From assembly GCA_021828425.1 (NCBI GenBank), contig JAKARN010000006.1, forward strand, positions 1 to 17,643: 17,643 nt of DNA. The letters run 5' to 3'. The notes beneath the pieces are model-generated. The model saw only the letters and a list, made by a program, of their open reading frames with translations, did no database searches and was not told the DNA's origin. The first letter of the stretch is position 1, and every line of letters begins with the position of its first letter. Source of the DNA: Pseudomonadota bacterium. GTDB taxonomy: Bacteria > Pseudomonadota > Gammaproteobacteria > JAKAQQ01. Both the position numbers and the translations under genes were made by a program. This document shows positions 7,540 to 16,323 of the stretch, in pieces.

Positions 7540-7821
7540 TCAACCGAAAAGCTCACTGTGCGAGCCAAGCCGCGCAAGCCTGAGCGTGTCGGCATCCGAC
7601 TTGCGATGGATCAGCAGCAAGTCAGGCTTGACGTGACATTCCCGGTAGCCTGCCCAATCGCCGCTCAGGTCATGGTCGCGGTGTTGGGCGTCAAGAGGTT
7701 GGTCCATCACCAGCGCCACGAGAACGGCCCCCCGATCACGATCGAGCGTGCCCCGGTGCTGGCCTTTGGCCTCGCGCTTGTAATCGCGTTTGAAGGCTGA
7801 GGCGCGGTCAATCGTCCGCAT
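7540..7821 (-). CDS. yafQ: YafQ-family mRNA interferase toxin
   Basis: The 93-residue product belongs to the YafQ branch of RelE-type toxins, which cleave mRNA on the ribosome and arrest growth when the antitoxin is lost. Active-site residues of E. coli YafQ appear at the same positions: His50 (RDHDL), His63 (ECHVKPD) and Asp67, with the C-terminal His shifted by one to His88 (LGSHSELFG) and Phe92 for Phe91. The block GDWAGYRE also fits the family. The ATG at 7821 lies inside the end of the antitoxin gene (14-base overlap), the usual antitoxin-first order with translational coupling. An in-frame extension upstream to 7908 would run through the antitoxin and is not used. Expected to be intact and active. 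Confidence 0.88.
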   Translation of the reverse strand: MRTIDRASAFKRDYKREAKGQHRGTLDRDRGAVLVALVMDQPLDAQHRDHDLSGDWAGYRECHVKPDLLLIHRKSDADTLRLARLGSHSELFG

Positions 7822-8077
7822 GCAGGTCTGCCATGAGAGCGTCAACGCTGGCGAATCGCTTGCTCTTTCCTGCCTCAAGTTCTGCGATGGCCTTGCGCGT
7901 GGTGGCATTGGGCACTTTCACATCGAAAGGCAAACGGCGCTCATCGGCTACGCGCAGCATCAGCAAGCGGATAGCGTCCGAGATGGACAGCCCCATGGCT
8001 TCGAGCGCGTCAGCAGCCCGCTCCTTGGTATTGGTGTCAATGCGAGCGCGGACATAGGTATCGGCGGCGGTGCTCAT
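7808..8077 (-). CDS. dinJ: DinJ/RelB-family antitoxin
   Basis: The 89-residue product begins MSTAADTYVRARID and continues with KERAADALEAMGLSISDAI, the ribbon-helix-helix DNA-binding region of RelB/DinJ antitoxins, followed by LPFDVKVPN and a C-terminal helix that would wrap the toxin. It should neutralise YafQ and, alone or with it, repress its own promoter. The open frame continues upstream to 8227, but the ATG at 8077 is where family similarity begins and gives the usual size (E. coli DinJ has 86 residues). There is no clear Shine-Dalgarno. A 9-bp inverted repeat lies 29-67 bp upstream. The module sits between two unrelated operons and is probably an acquired insertion (inference). Confidence 0.86.
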   Translation of the reverse strand: MSTAADTYVRARIDTNTKERAADALEAMGLSISDAIRLLMLRVADERRLPFDVKVPNATTRKAIAELEAGKSKRFASVDALMADLHADD

Positions 8078-8105
8078 GGTGACTACAAACCAAGATGGGA
8101 GCGTT

Positions 8106-8144
8106 TCGTAACCAAGGGAGCAAGGCAAGTACCCATGGTTACGA
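8106..8144. promoter_or_regulatory. inverted repeat upstream of the antitoxin, probable operator
   Basis: TCGTAACCA (8106-8114) and TGGTTACGA (8136-8144) are perfect 9-bp inverted arms separated by 21 bp, so the arm centres are 30 bp apart, about three helical turns. They lie 29-67 bp upstream of the antitoxin start. Autorepression by RelB/DinJ-type antitoxins at upstream dyads is well known; that this is the site is inference. I do not see a convincing -35/-10 pair here. Confidence 0.5.
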
Positions 8145-8407
8145 TGGAAAAGAGCTATCAGTTGTGTGGCCAACTTTTTGAGTGGTCGCCTGTGCATGTC
8201 CTGTGGATCATTCCAAGTGCTGCGCACCGCGCACAGTGATGTGAAGTGTCACAACCGGGCTGCACCAGAACAAAGAGCCTCACCCGGATCTTGCCCAGGT
8301 GTCGCCTTGCCCAAGCAGCAAAATCAACCGTGCCCGGTGCGCATCATCCGCGCGACCGCGCCTGGCTGCTTCCTCGACGACTCGGTTCCCTGCGTCCTGC
8401 ATCCGTC
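8145..8407. other. noncoding stretch between the toxin-antitoxin module and the RND operon
   Basis: No open frame here looks like a real protein. Small inverted repeats are visible: AGTTG/CAACT (8160-8164 and 8171-8175) followed by a short T-run, and TGCGC/GCGCA around 8219-8231. It may carry the far end of the antitoxin control region; nothing else is recognisable. Confidence 0.4.
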
Positions 8408-8439
8408 CGGGTGATCGTGTGCAGGAGCACGATCACCCG
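8408..8439. terminator. perfect 12-bp stem-loop beyond the RND operon
   Basis: CGGGTGATCGTG (8408-8419) and CACGATCACCCG (8428-8439) form a perfect 12-bp stem with an 8-base loop (8420-8427). It lies 36 bases past the stop of the mdtC-like gene, where a terminator or 3'-end-stabilising hairpin is expected. No T-run follows on either strand, so it is not a textbook intrinsic terminator. It could instead be a REP-like element or a protein binding site. Confidence 0.5.
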
Positions 8440-8474
8440 ACCATTTGACGTGTAACAGTCCACCAGGCCGGCAC

Positions 8475-11400
8475 TCACGAGGTCGAGAAAACCGCGATGG
8501 ACCGCGCGCGCCGCTTGCCGAAGCCGGTGAGCGCCAGGTAGATCACGGGCGTGGTGTAGAGCGTGAGGGCCTGGCTCACCAGGAGTCCTCCGATCACGGC
8601 AATGCCGAGCGGGCGCCGGGTCTGGTAGCCGGTGCCGACCGAGAACGCGAGAGGCAAGGCCCCGAGGATGGCCGCCAGTGTCGTCATCATGATCGGGCGG
8701 AAACGGACCAGGCAGGCCTCGCGGATGGCCTCCAGGGGAGGAACGCCCCTGACCCGCTCTGTCTCCAAAGCGAAGTCGACCAGCATGATACCGTTTTTCT
8801 TGACAATGCCCATGAGAAGGAAAATGCCGATGATCCCGATCACCGACATCGGGGTCCCCGTCAGTTCAAAGGCCAAAAGCGCCCCGACACCGGCCGAGGG
8901 AAGCGTGGACAGGATCGTGAGGGGTTGGGACAGGCTCTCATAGAGGACTCCGAGGACGATGTAGATCCCGAGGAGCGCAGCCAGGATCAGAAGCGGCTCC
9001 TCTTCGAGCGACCGGAGAAAATATTTGGCATTGCCGCCGAAGCGGATGCGCAGTCCGCCGGGCAGTCGCATCCGCCCGATGTCGCGTTCCACGCGCGTAA
9101 TGGCGGGCCCCAGCCCGACCCCCGGCTTGACGTTGAAACTGATGGTGTTTTCCGGGATTCCATCGAAATGGACCACCTGCAGGGGCACTTTCGAGCGGGT
9201 GAGCCTCGCCACTTGGAGCAGCGGGACCGGTCCCTTTGTGCCGGAGACAAAAATCCGGTTCAGATCGACGGGCGAACGGGCCCGCTTCGCCCCCACGGTC
9301 AGGATGACCTCATACTGGTTCTGGGCCCGGTAGATCCGCGAAATCGGTCGCTGGCCGAAGGCTTCGCTGAGCGCCGCATCGATCGCCGACACCGAAACGC
9401 CGAGGCGGGCGGCGCGGGTCCGGTTGATCCGGACCAGGATCTCGGTCTGGGCCCGGTTCAGGCTCGAGGAGACCGTATTGATGACCGGAAGCTTCCTCAG
9501 GCGCCCGACGATCCGTTCGGTCGAATGGTTCAAGACTGAAAGCGAGGGATCCAGAACGGAAAAGCTGTAGGAACCGCCGTTGTTCTGGCCGCCGAAAAAG
9601 AAATCGCCGGCGATATGCAGGAAAACCCGGACGCCGGGGATCTGGGAGAGCCGGTGTTCCAGCGCCAGGATCACCTGCTTGCCGGATTGGTGCCGTTCCG
9701 AGAGCGGCTTGAGACCGATAAACATCGAGCCCCGGTTGGCTGTTGAAAAGCCGTTGGTGACACCCACCCGTGAACTGATCGTGGCCACCGCCGGATCCTG
9801 CCGGATGATCCCGACCACCTCGTTCTGGAGCTTTTTCATCCGGCGGAAGGACACGTCCGGCGCGGCCAGCGTCTGTCCCATCACGATCCCGGTATCCTCC
9901 TCGGGCATGAAGGTCTTGGGAATGCGGATGTAGAGGAAGATGGTGAGCACCAGGGTGAGCCCGAAGAGGGCCAGCATCGAACGGCGGTGGGCCAGCGCCC
10001 AGTCCAGGCTCCGGACATAGGCCGCAAAAAGCCACCGGGACAACTGCCCGAAGGCCACCGCCAGGCGGTTGGGAGGATGCTTTGGGGGAGGCGGGTCCTT
10101 CATGAGGTGCGCGCAGATCATGGGGGTCACCGTGAGCGAGGCCAGTCCGGAAATGCCGATGGCCACGATCAGGGTCACGGAGAACTCGTGAAAGAGTCCG
10201 CCCACAATCCCGCCCAAAAGCGCCAGCGGGAGAAAAACCACCATGAGCGATGCCGTGATCGAAAGCACGGTAAAGCCGATCTGCCGGGCCCCGCGCAGGC
10301 TGGCCTCGAAGACCGGCATGCCCCGCTCATGGTGGGCCACGATGTTTTCGATCATGACGATGGCATCATCGACCACAAAGGTGATCGCGATGGTGAGGGC
10401 CAGCAGGGAAAAGTTGTCGAGCGAAAAACCGAGCGCCCACATGGCTGCCAGGGTTCCGGCGATTGCGAGCGGGATGGTCACGCCGGCGGCCAGGGTCGGT
10501 GCCCACCGCCGCATGAAGAGGGCCACCACGATCAGGACCAGGACCAAGGTGATGAGCAGGGTGATTTCGAGATCATCGATCCCGGCACGGATCACCGTCG
10601 TCCGGTTGGTCAGGATGGCGAGATGGATGCCGGAGGGCATGAGGCGGCGGATGGCCGGGAGCTGCCGCTCCACGCCCCCGACGGTGTTGATGATGTTGGC
10701 GGGAGGCGTCTTGGTGACGGCCACCAGGATCCCCGGTTCCCGGCCGTTGGTCGCCGCCATCTCGGTGTTGGAAACGCTGTTGACGACCGAGGCCACCGCC
10801 CCCAGTTCGAGGAGACTGCCGTTCTTGGCTTTGAGCACGATCCTCCGGTACTGAGCCGCATTCCGGAGCTGACTGTTGATCGAGAGGATGTACCCGTGGC
10901 GGCGACCCTGGATGGTTCCCAGGGGAGCGAGCACATTGGCCAAACGAACCGCGTTGTAGATGTCGTTGGGCGTGAGACCGGACGCCGCCAGCGCGGAGGG
11001 CCGGAAACGGATGCGCACCGCCGGCGATTCCCCTCCGTAAAGTGCCACCTGGGCAACTCCTTTGACCTGTGACAGCTTCTGCAAAAGGACGGTATTGCCG
11101 AAATCATAGACATCACGCAGGGAACGCGTCCTGGAAGACAGGAACAGGGTAAGAATCGGCCGGGAAGCGGGGTTGAACTCCCGGTAGTAGGGTAAAGCCG
11201 GCATGCCCGAGGGCAGATTGGGCAGGGCGGCATCGATCGCGGCCTGGACCGCATGGGCATCCGAGTTGATGTGGCTATCCGTGCTGAACAAGAGAATGAT
11301 GGAGACGGCGCCCGTCGAACTGATCGACCGGACCTCATCGAGACCCGGAATGAGCCCGAGGTCATGCTCGAGCGGAGCGGCGACCGTATTGGCCATGGTC

Positions 11401-11570
11401 ACCGGGGAAGCGCCCGGGTCCGAGGCAAAAACCACGATGCCGGGGATGGGGATGCTGGGCACGGGAGCCACGGGCAGAAGCCGGTAGGCCAGCACACCCG
11501 CTGCCAGGACACCCAGCGCGAGCAGGGTCGTGCCGACGGGACGGCGGATGAACAGGTCAGAGAAACCCAT
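8475..11570 (-). CDS. mdtC: RND multidrug efflux transporter, MdtC-like subunit
   Basis: The 1031-residue product is an inner-membrane RND (AcrB/MdtC) proton antiporter: first membrane helix at about residues 12-31 after IRRPVGT, large periplasmic porter domain to about 330, six helices, a second porter domain, six helices. The proton-relay pair Asp401-Asp402 sits in FVVDDAIVMIEN and the matching Lys924-Lys925 in GIVKKNGIM. Blocks such as LPVAPVPSIPIP, LPSGMP and GFTVLSIT follow E. coli MdtC. It would pair with the MdtB-like subunit to export drugs, bile salts or metals through an outer-membrane channel. That channel gene (TolC type) is absent from the window. The start at 11570 is six bases past the mdtB-like stop, so the pair is cotranscribed. 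The last gene of the operon, intact. Confidence 0.93.
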   Translation of the reverse strand: MGFSDLFIRRPVGTTLLALGVLAAGVLAYRLLPVAPVPSIPIPGIVVFASDPGASPVTMANTVAAPLEHDLGLIPGLDEVRSISSTGAVSIILLFSTDSHINSDAHAVQAAIDAALPNLPSGMPALPYYREFNPASRPILTLFLSSRTRSLRDVYDFGNTVLLQKLSQVKGVAQVALYGGESPAVRIRFRPSALAASGLTPNDIYNAVRLANVLAPLGTIQGRRHGYILSINSQLRNAAQYRRIVLKAKNGSLLELGAVASVVNSVSNTEMAATNGREPGILVAVTKTPPANIINTVGGVERQLPAIRRLMPSGIHLAILTNRTTVIRAGIDDLEITLLITLVLVLIVVALFMRRWAPTLAAGVTIPLAIAGTLAAMWALGFSLDNFSLLALTIAITFVVDDAIVMIENIVAHHERGMPVFEASLRGARQIGFTVLSITASLMVVFLPLALLGGIVGGLFHEFSVTLIVAIGISGLASLTVTPMICAHLMKDPPPPKHPPNRLAVAFGQLSRWLFAAYVRSLDWALAHRRSMLALFGLTLVLTIFLYIRIPKTFMPEEDTGIVMGQTLAAPDVSFRRMKKLQNEVVGIIRQDPAVATISSRVGVTNGFSTANRGSMFIGLKPLSERHQSGKQVILALEHRLSQIPGVRVFLHIAGDFFFGGQNNGGSYSFSVLDPSLSVLNHSTERIVGRLRKLPVINTVSSSLNRAQTEILVRINRTRAARLGVSVSAIDAALSEAFGQRPISRIYRAQNQYEVILTVGAKRARSPVDLNRIFVSGTKGPVPLLQVARLTRSKVPLQVVHFDGIPENTISFNVKPGVGLGPAITRVERDIGRMRLPGGLRIRFGGNAKYFLRSLEEEPLLILAALLGIYIVLGVLYESLSQPLTILSTLPSAGVGALLAFELTGTPMSVIGIIGIFLLMGIVKKNGIMLVDFALETERVRGVPPLEAIREACLVRFRPIMMTTLAAILGALPLAFSVGTGYQTRRPLGIAVIGGLLVSQALTLYTTPVIYLALTGFGKRRARSIAVFSTS

Positions 11571-11576
11571 GGGCGC

Positions 11577-14500
11577 TCAGGACGGACTCGGCTCGGCGAT
11601 GGCCAGTTGGGTCCGGTGATGACGCAACCGGTCGAGGGCCAGATAGATGACCGGCGTGGTGAACAAGGTCAGGACCTGGCTCAAAAGAAGCCCGCCGATG
11701 ATGGTGATTCCCAGGGGGACCCGGAGCTCGGAACCGGCTCCTCCCTCGAAGACCAGCGGCAATGCGCCGAAGAGGGCCGCCATGGTGGTCATCATGATCG
11801 GCCGGAAGCGCAAGAGGGCCGCCTCCGTTATGGCTTCCTCGGGCGCAAGTCCCTGGGTGCGCTCCGCCTCGATTGCAAAATCGACCATGATGATGCCGTT
11901 CTTCTTCACGATCCCCATGAGCAGAACCACACCGACCAGGGCCACGATCGTGAACGGCGTTCCGGTGAGCAGGAGGGCCAGCAGGGCACCGATGCCGGCG
12001 GAAGGCAGGGTCGAGAGGATCGTGACCGGATGGATGGGACTCTCGTACAGAACCCCGAGCACAATGTAGATGACGATGATGGCCGCGAGGATCAGCCAGG
12101 GTTCCTCGGCCAACGAACGCTGGAACTCGGCCGCGGCACCGGAAAAGGTTCCATTCACGGAGGGAGGGACCGCGAGGCGGGCCTCGGCCTTGGCAATGGC
12201 CGTCTCGGCATTTCCCAGACTCACGCCCGGGGCGAGGTTGAAACTCAGGGTCACCGAGGGAAACTGGTTCTCGCGGGTCACAAGAAGCGGCCCCCGCCGG
12301 ATGGTCACCTGTGCGACATCCGTCAGCGGAACCTCCGCGGTTGCCCCGGTGCTCGCCGTCGGCGTGAAGATCGAGCTCCCGCTGACGGCAGAGCCGGGAC
12401 CCGTCGCGGACGTACTGATCTGGGCTCCGGCCGGGACGTAGATGGAAGCCAGTGCCCGGGGGGAACGGGCAAAGGCCGGATCCACTCCCAGGACCACCCG
12501 ATACTGGGCGTTCTGGGTATAAATCGTCGAGATCTGGCGCTGTCCGAACGCGTCATAGAGGACATTCTGGATCGATGCCATGCTCACCCCCAGCCGGGCG
12601 GCGGCATCGCGCCGGACCTTGACATCGACCTCGAGTCCACGATCCTTGAGATTGCTCGAGACATCCCGTAGCTCCGGCAGCTGCGCCATTGCTGAGGCGA
12701 TTTTTTGCGACCAGCGGTCGAGTTGGGTGGGATCGGTGTCGATCAGTGTGTACTGGTATTCGGCGGGCGAGAGTCGGGAAGACAGGGTGATGTCCTGTAC
12801 CGGCTGCATGAAAAAGTGCAGACCCGGGATCGCTTCCAGGGAGTGGGCGAGTTCGTTCATGACCGTCCCCATCGAGGGACGGGAACCGATCGGTTTCAGG
12901 ACAATGGTGAGCCGGCCGGTGTTCGGGGTCGGATTGGTCACACCCGTTCCGATCAGGGAGGTCACCCGGGCCACAGCCGGGTTCTGGAGGACCGCCTGGA
13001 TCGCACGGTTCTGGAGGCGTTGCATGGCCGAAAGCGAAATGCTCTGCCGCCCTTCGGTGACGGCAATCAACTCTCCAGTATCCACGGTCGGCAGAAGCGC
13101 TTTCGGGACGATCAGGAAGAGATAGATCGTGATCACCACGGTCGCCCCGAAGACCCCAAGCATGAAACGGGCGTGCTCAAGGCACCATCCGAGACCGATG
13201 CGATAGGCCTCCCGCGTCCGGGCCAAGAGTCGCTCCGCGGTCCGGGCCAGACGGCTGGGCCTTCTCTCGGAGGAGGGCTTGAGCAGACGGGCGCCCATCA
13301 TGGGGGTCAGGGTCAGTGAGACGAGGGCGGAGATGATGACGGCCACGGAGAGCGTGACCGCGAACTCCGAAAAGAGCCGGCCGATCACACCCGGCATGAA
13401 AAGCAGCGGGATGAAAACCGCGACCAAGGAGACGGTGAGGGAGACGATCGTAAAGCCGATCTGCCGGGCACCGAGATAGGCGGCACGCAAGGGAGGCTCC
13501 CCCCCCTCGATGAATCGGACGATGTTCTCGATCATGACGATGGCGTCATCGATCACGAAACCGGTGGCGACCGTGAGCGCCATGAGCGACAGGGTATCGA
13601 GCTGGTAGCCCAGCTCATGCATGACGGCAAAGGTTCCCACGATCGAAAGGGGCAGGGCGACGGCGGGAATGAGCATGGCCCGTGGGTCCGGCAAAAAGAG
13701 GTAGATCACGAGGATCACGAGCAGCATGGCGAGGAGCAGCGTGATTTGGACGTCCTCGACGGAAGCCTGGATCACCCCGGTCCGGTTGGCCACGATCCCG
13801 AGGTGGATGCCGGCCGGCAGGTTTTTCTGGAGTCCCTGGAGCGCCTGCTTGATGCGGGAGACCGTGCTCACGATGTTGGAGCCGGGGCGACGATGAATGT
13901 TCATCACGACCGCCGGGTGGCCATCGACACTGGCCAGTTCCTGCTGGTTCTCGAGCCCGGCCTTCACCGTACCGACCGCGGAAAGCAGGACCGGCGCATT
14001 GTTCCGGTAGGCCACCACCAGATGGCGATACTGCCGGAGCAGGGTCAGCTGATCGTTGGTCTCAATCGCATAGGCCTGATGCCTACCCTGGAGCCCGCCC
14101 GTCGCCCCCGCCTGGTTCGCGTTCGTCACGGCATTCCGGACATCCTCGAGGGAGAGCCCATAGGCCGCGAGTTGCAGGGGATTGACGTCGAGCCGGATGG
14201 CCTTGCGCAATCCACCCGCAATGGTGACCTCACCGACCCCGCGGATCTCGGACAGTTTCTGCAGGAACAGGGTCGCCGCGTCGTTGGCGACCGCATAGAG
14301 AGGAATCGTCTTCGACGTCATGGCGAGCGTCATGATCGGTGCGTCCGCCGGGTTGATCTCCTGGTAGACCGGGGGATACTGGAGGTTCGGGGGCAGTTCA
14401 CCGGACGCCGCGTTGATCGCCGCCTGGACGTCCTGGGCGGCGGTCGAGAGCGGTACACTCAGCTCAAAACGCAGGGTAATCGCGCTCGTGCCCTCGCTCG

Positions 14501-14750
14501 AAACCGAACTCATGGCCGCGAGACCGGCAATCTCCCCGAATTGCCGCTCCAGGGGTGCCGTGATCAGCTTGGAGACGGTGTTGGGAGATGCCCCCGGAAG
14601 TTTCGTCACGACCTGGATCGTCGGGAAGGCCACTTCGGGCAGTGACGAGACGGGCAGTGCCGAATAGCCGAGAAGGCCGATCAGGAAAAGGGCGATGGCC
14701 AGCAGGGAGGTGGCGACCGGCCGGGCAATAAAGGGCCCCGAGATGTTCAT
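11577..14750 (-). CDS. mdtB: RND multidrug efflux transporter, MdtB-like subunit
   Basis: The 1057-residue product has the full RND plan. Opening residues FIARPVATSLL, then ALPVSSLPEVAFPTIQVVT and PLERQFG, follow E. coli MdtB. The proton-relay Asp401-Asp402 (GFVIDDAIVMIEN) and Lys949-Lys950 (GIVKKNGIIM) are in place. In the second porter domain, about residues 770-803, a Ser/Thr/Gly/Ala-rich loop of some 30 residues (ISTSATGPGSAVSG onward) lies between IYVPAG and VPLTDVA, where MdtB has a short turn; this accounts for most of its extra length over the MdtC-like partner. It should form the mixed MdtB/MdtC trimer with the downstream subunit. Its ATG overlaps the adaptor stop by four bases (ATGA on the minus strand). 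Confidence 0.93.
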   Translation of the reverse strand: MNISGPFIARPVATSLLAIALFLIGLLGYSALPVSSLPEVAFPTIQVVTKLPGASPNTVSKLITAPLERQFGEIAGLAAMSSVSSEGTSAITLRFELSVPLSTAAQDVQAAINAASGELPPNLQYPPVYQEINPADAPIMTLAMTSKTIPLYAVANDAATLFLQKLSEIRGVGEVTIAGGLRKAIRLDVNPLQLAAYGLSLEDVRNAVTNANQAGATGGLQGRHQAYAIETNDQLTLLRQYRHLVVAYRNNAPVLLSAVGTVKAGLENQQELASVDGHPAVVMNIHRRPGSNIVSTVSRIKQALQGLQKNLPAGIHLGIVANRTGVIQASVEDVQITLLLAMLLVILVIYLFLPDPRAMLIPAVALPLSIVGTFAVMHELGYQLDTLSLMALTVATGFVIDDAIVMIENIVRFIEGGEPPLRAAYLGARQIGFTIVSLTVSLVAVFIPLLFMPGVIGRLFSEFAVTLSVAVIISALVSLTLTPMMGARLLKPSSERRPSRLARTAERLLARTREAYRIGLGWCLEHARFMLGVFGATVVITIYLFLIVPKALLPTVDTGELIAVTEGRQSISLSAMQRLQNRAIQAVLQNPAVARVTSLIGTGVTNPTPNTGRLTIVLKPIGSRPSMGTVMNELAHSLEAIPGLHFFMQPVQDITLSSRLSPAEYQYTLIDTDPTQLDRWSQKIASAMAQLPELRDVSSNLKDRGLEVDVKVRRDAAARLGVSMASIQNVLYDAFGQRQISTIYTQNAQYRVVLGVDPAFARSPRALASIYVPAGAQISTSATGPGSAVSGSSIFTPTASTGATAEVPLTDVAQVTIRRGPLLVTRENQFPSVTLSFNLAPGVSLGNAETAIAKAEARLAVPPSVNGTFSGAAAEFQRSLAEEPWLILAAIIVIYIVLGVLYESPIHPVTILSTLPSAGIGALLALLLTGTPFTIVALVGVVLLMGIVKKNGIIMVDFAIEAERTQGLAPEEAITEAALLRFRPIMMTTMAALFGALPLVFEGGAGSELRVPLGITIIGGLLLSQVLTLFTTPVIYLALDRLRHHRTQLAIAEPSPS

Positions 14751-15907
14751 CTGCCGGGTTTCATGCGGGCTGCAATCCGGATCGTGGCTCCGGACCTGAG
14801 CCGGGAGGTCCCCTCCGTCACCACCACGTCACCCGGGTGGAGGCCGCTACCGATCACGGCCAGCGTCCCGTTTTCATACTCCAACTGGACCGGCCGGATC
14901 AAAACGGAAGCCAGTTTCTGGCCGGGCTTGTCCTGTTTCACGAGATAGACAAAGTCGCCGGCCGGGCCCTCCTGGACCGCCACGTTCGGAATCGTCACGA
15001 CTCGCGGAAGGACCCGGATCTCCACATCGATGTCCACATACGATCCCGGCCAGAGATCCATTCTCGGGTTCGGGAAACGGGCTCTCAGGGTGAGCGTCCC
15101 CGTGCTCGAGTTGATCTGGTTGTCGAGGACCGTGACTACGCCTTGGTCCCGGGTAGCACCGTCTCCCGCCTGGTTCGCGATCGTCGCCAGCACCGGCAGG
15201 GGACCTCGCGCCAGTGCCCGATTGATCTCGGGCAGGTCCTGCTGCGGGAGGCTGAACTGCACATAGATCGGCTGGAGCCGGTTGATGGTGACGATCCCGC
15301 CGGAGAGGGTCGGGCTCACAATATTGCCCGGATCCACCTGGAGGATGCCCGTGCGTCCCGAGATCGGCGCCCGGATCCGGGTGTAGGTCAGGTTGATGCG
15401 GTCGGCCAGGATGCTCGCCCGGTCCTGCTTCACTTGGGCCTTGGCGGCCAGATAGGTCGTCCATGCGGTAATCCATTGCTGCTTGGAAACGAACCCTTTC
15501 TTGACGAGCGTGGCATTCTGCTTTGCCTGCAGCTGGTCGCTGGTGCGGGTGGCCCGGTCCTGCGCCAGTTTGGCCACTGCCTGGGCGAGAGCCGCTTCGT
15601 AGGGTCGCGGGTCGATCTCGGCCAAGAGCTGGCCCTTCCGGACATACTGGCCCTCGTGGAAGAAAACCTGTTTCAGGGGACCGGTGATCATCGGCACGAC
15701 CGTGACCGTCCGGTACGCCGTGACCGTACCCAAGGCATGAAGGTAAACCGGGACAGTGGCGAGGCGGGCGCTGGCCACCTCTACCGGAACCGGAACCTTG
15801 ACCTTGCCAAATCGCGCGTTCCGTGAACCCCCGAAGGCAAGAAAAATTCCTGCTGCGAGCAGGACGACCAGTCCGGAGACCAGCAGCCATCTGAATCGTC
15901 TCTTCAA
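14747..15907 (-). CDS. mdtA: RND efflux periplasmic adaptor, MdtA-like membrane fusion protein
   Basis: The 386-residue product links the inner-membrane pump to an outer-membrane channel. An N-terminal membrane anchor is at about residues 7-26 (WLLVSGLVVLLAAGIF) with no lipobox cysteine. Then come the first half of the lipoyl-like domain (VPMITGPLKQVFFHEGQYVRKGQ), a helical hairpin (EAALAQAVAKL to RINLTYTRI), its second half (RAPISGRTGILQVDPGNIVS), and the beta-barrel and membrane-proximal domains. This order is that of MdtA/AcrA. The start is a TTG at 15907, supported by GGAG nine bases upstream; no ATG fits. It is the first gene of the operon, followed by an ATGA overlap. Weak initiation at TTG may keep expression low. 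Confidence 0.91.
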   Translation of the reverse strand: MKRRFRWLLVSGLVVLLAAGIFLAFGGSRNARFGKVKVPVPVEVASARLATVPVYLHALGTVTAYRTVTVVPMITGPLKQVFFHEGQYVRKGQLLAEIDPRPYEAALAQAVAKLAQDRATRTSDQLQAKQNATLVKKGFVSKQQWITAWTTYLAAKAQVKQDRASILADRINLTYTRIRAPISGRTGILQVDPGNIVSPTLSGGIVTINRLQPIYVQFSLPQQDLPEINRALARGPLPVLATIANQAGDGATRDQGVVTVLDNQINSSTGTLTLRARFPNPRMDLWPGSYVDIDVEIRVLPRVVTIPNVAVQEGPAGDFVYLVKQDKPGQKLASVLIRPVQLEYENGTLAVIGSGLHPGDVVVTEGTSRLRSGATIRIAARMKPGR

Positions 15908-15939
15908 AGGGTTATTCTCCAGGTGGATGAGTTGCTGTT

Positions 15940-15955
15940 GTATTTAAGTATAACA
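15940..15955 (-). promoter_or_regulatory. extended -10 promoter of the mdtABC-like operon
   Basis: On the minus strand TGTTATACT (15955-15947) is an extended -10: TGn followed by TATACT, five of six consensus matches. No good -35 is seen at the proper distance, which is usual for extended -10 promoters. Transcription would start near 15940, giving a leader of about 33 bases to the TTG at 15907 with GGAG in it. A T7 run on the minus strand (15968-15974) lies where upstream AT-rich contacts may be made. Confidence 0.6.
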
Positions 15956-16005
15956 TTAGTTCGATTCAAAAAAACACGCCCGGCAGGATCTTTGGTCTCA
16001 CCCAT

Positions 16006-16039
16006 GATGGGAAGGAGCCCAGTGGAGTGGTTTCCCATC
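16006..16039. repeat. stem-loop A
   Basis: GATGGGAA (16006-16013) and TTCCCATC (16032-16039) are perfect 8-bp inverted arms with an 18-base loop. The first arm also overlaps a smaller palindrome, CCCAT-G-ATGGG (16001-16011), so two alternative pairings compete for the same bases. The next stem-loop begins three bases later. Confidence 0.5.
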
Positions 16040-16041
16040 CG

Positions 16042-16082
16042 CGGGGAGGCGGAATGGCACCCCTGACGGCGGGTGCTCCCCG
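16042..16082. repeat. stem-loop B (two stacked stems)
   Basis: CGGGGAG (16042-16048) pairs with CTCCCCG (16076-16082), and inside it GCACCC (16057-16062) pairs with GGGTGC (16071-16076) around an 8-base loop; the two stems share base 16076, so at most 12 pairs form, with an 8-base bulge on one side. It directly follows stem-loop A. Confidence 0.45.
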
Positions 16083-16199
16083 TCGAGGCCTGAGTCTCAC
16101 GCTGTGAAAGGTGCCCTGTCCATTCGAGTGCCGTGTGGAACTGGAGAAATCCTCCTCTGTCTACATACAAGAGAGTAGAGCCATTGTGCACAGACCCTC

Positions 16200-16220
16200 G
16201 TTCCGGGAAAGGGCCGGAAC
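16200..16220. repeat. stem-loop C
   Basis: GTTCCGG (16200-16206) and CCGGAAC (16214-16220) form a perfect 7-bp stem with a 7-base purine loop. No T-run follows on either strand, so a terminator is not supported. Confidence 0.45.
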
Positions 16221-16323
16221 AGCAGTCAGACCGGAATAAAACGCAGTTCTCGAAGACGATAGCCAAGCACACAATCTGCACCCTTTGGCGGATTGGAGAT
16301 TGGAGTGTTGTAGGACGACGATT

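Noticed and set aside
8078..8227. N-terminal extension of the antitoxin
   Set aside because: It would add 50 residues not found in the family and would run through the probable operator.
8445..12671. Several long plus-strand open frames opposite the RND genes (for example 8445-9539, 9987-11072, 11253-12671)
   Set aside because: The products are rich in Gly, Arg, Asp and His with no domain; they are antisense shadows of the two RND subunits.
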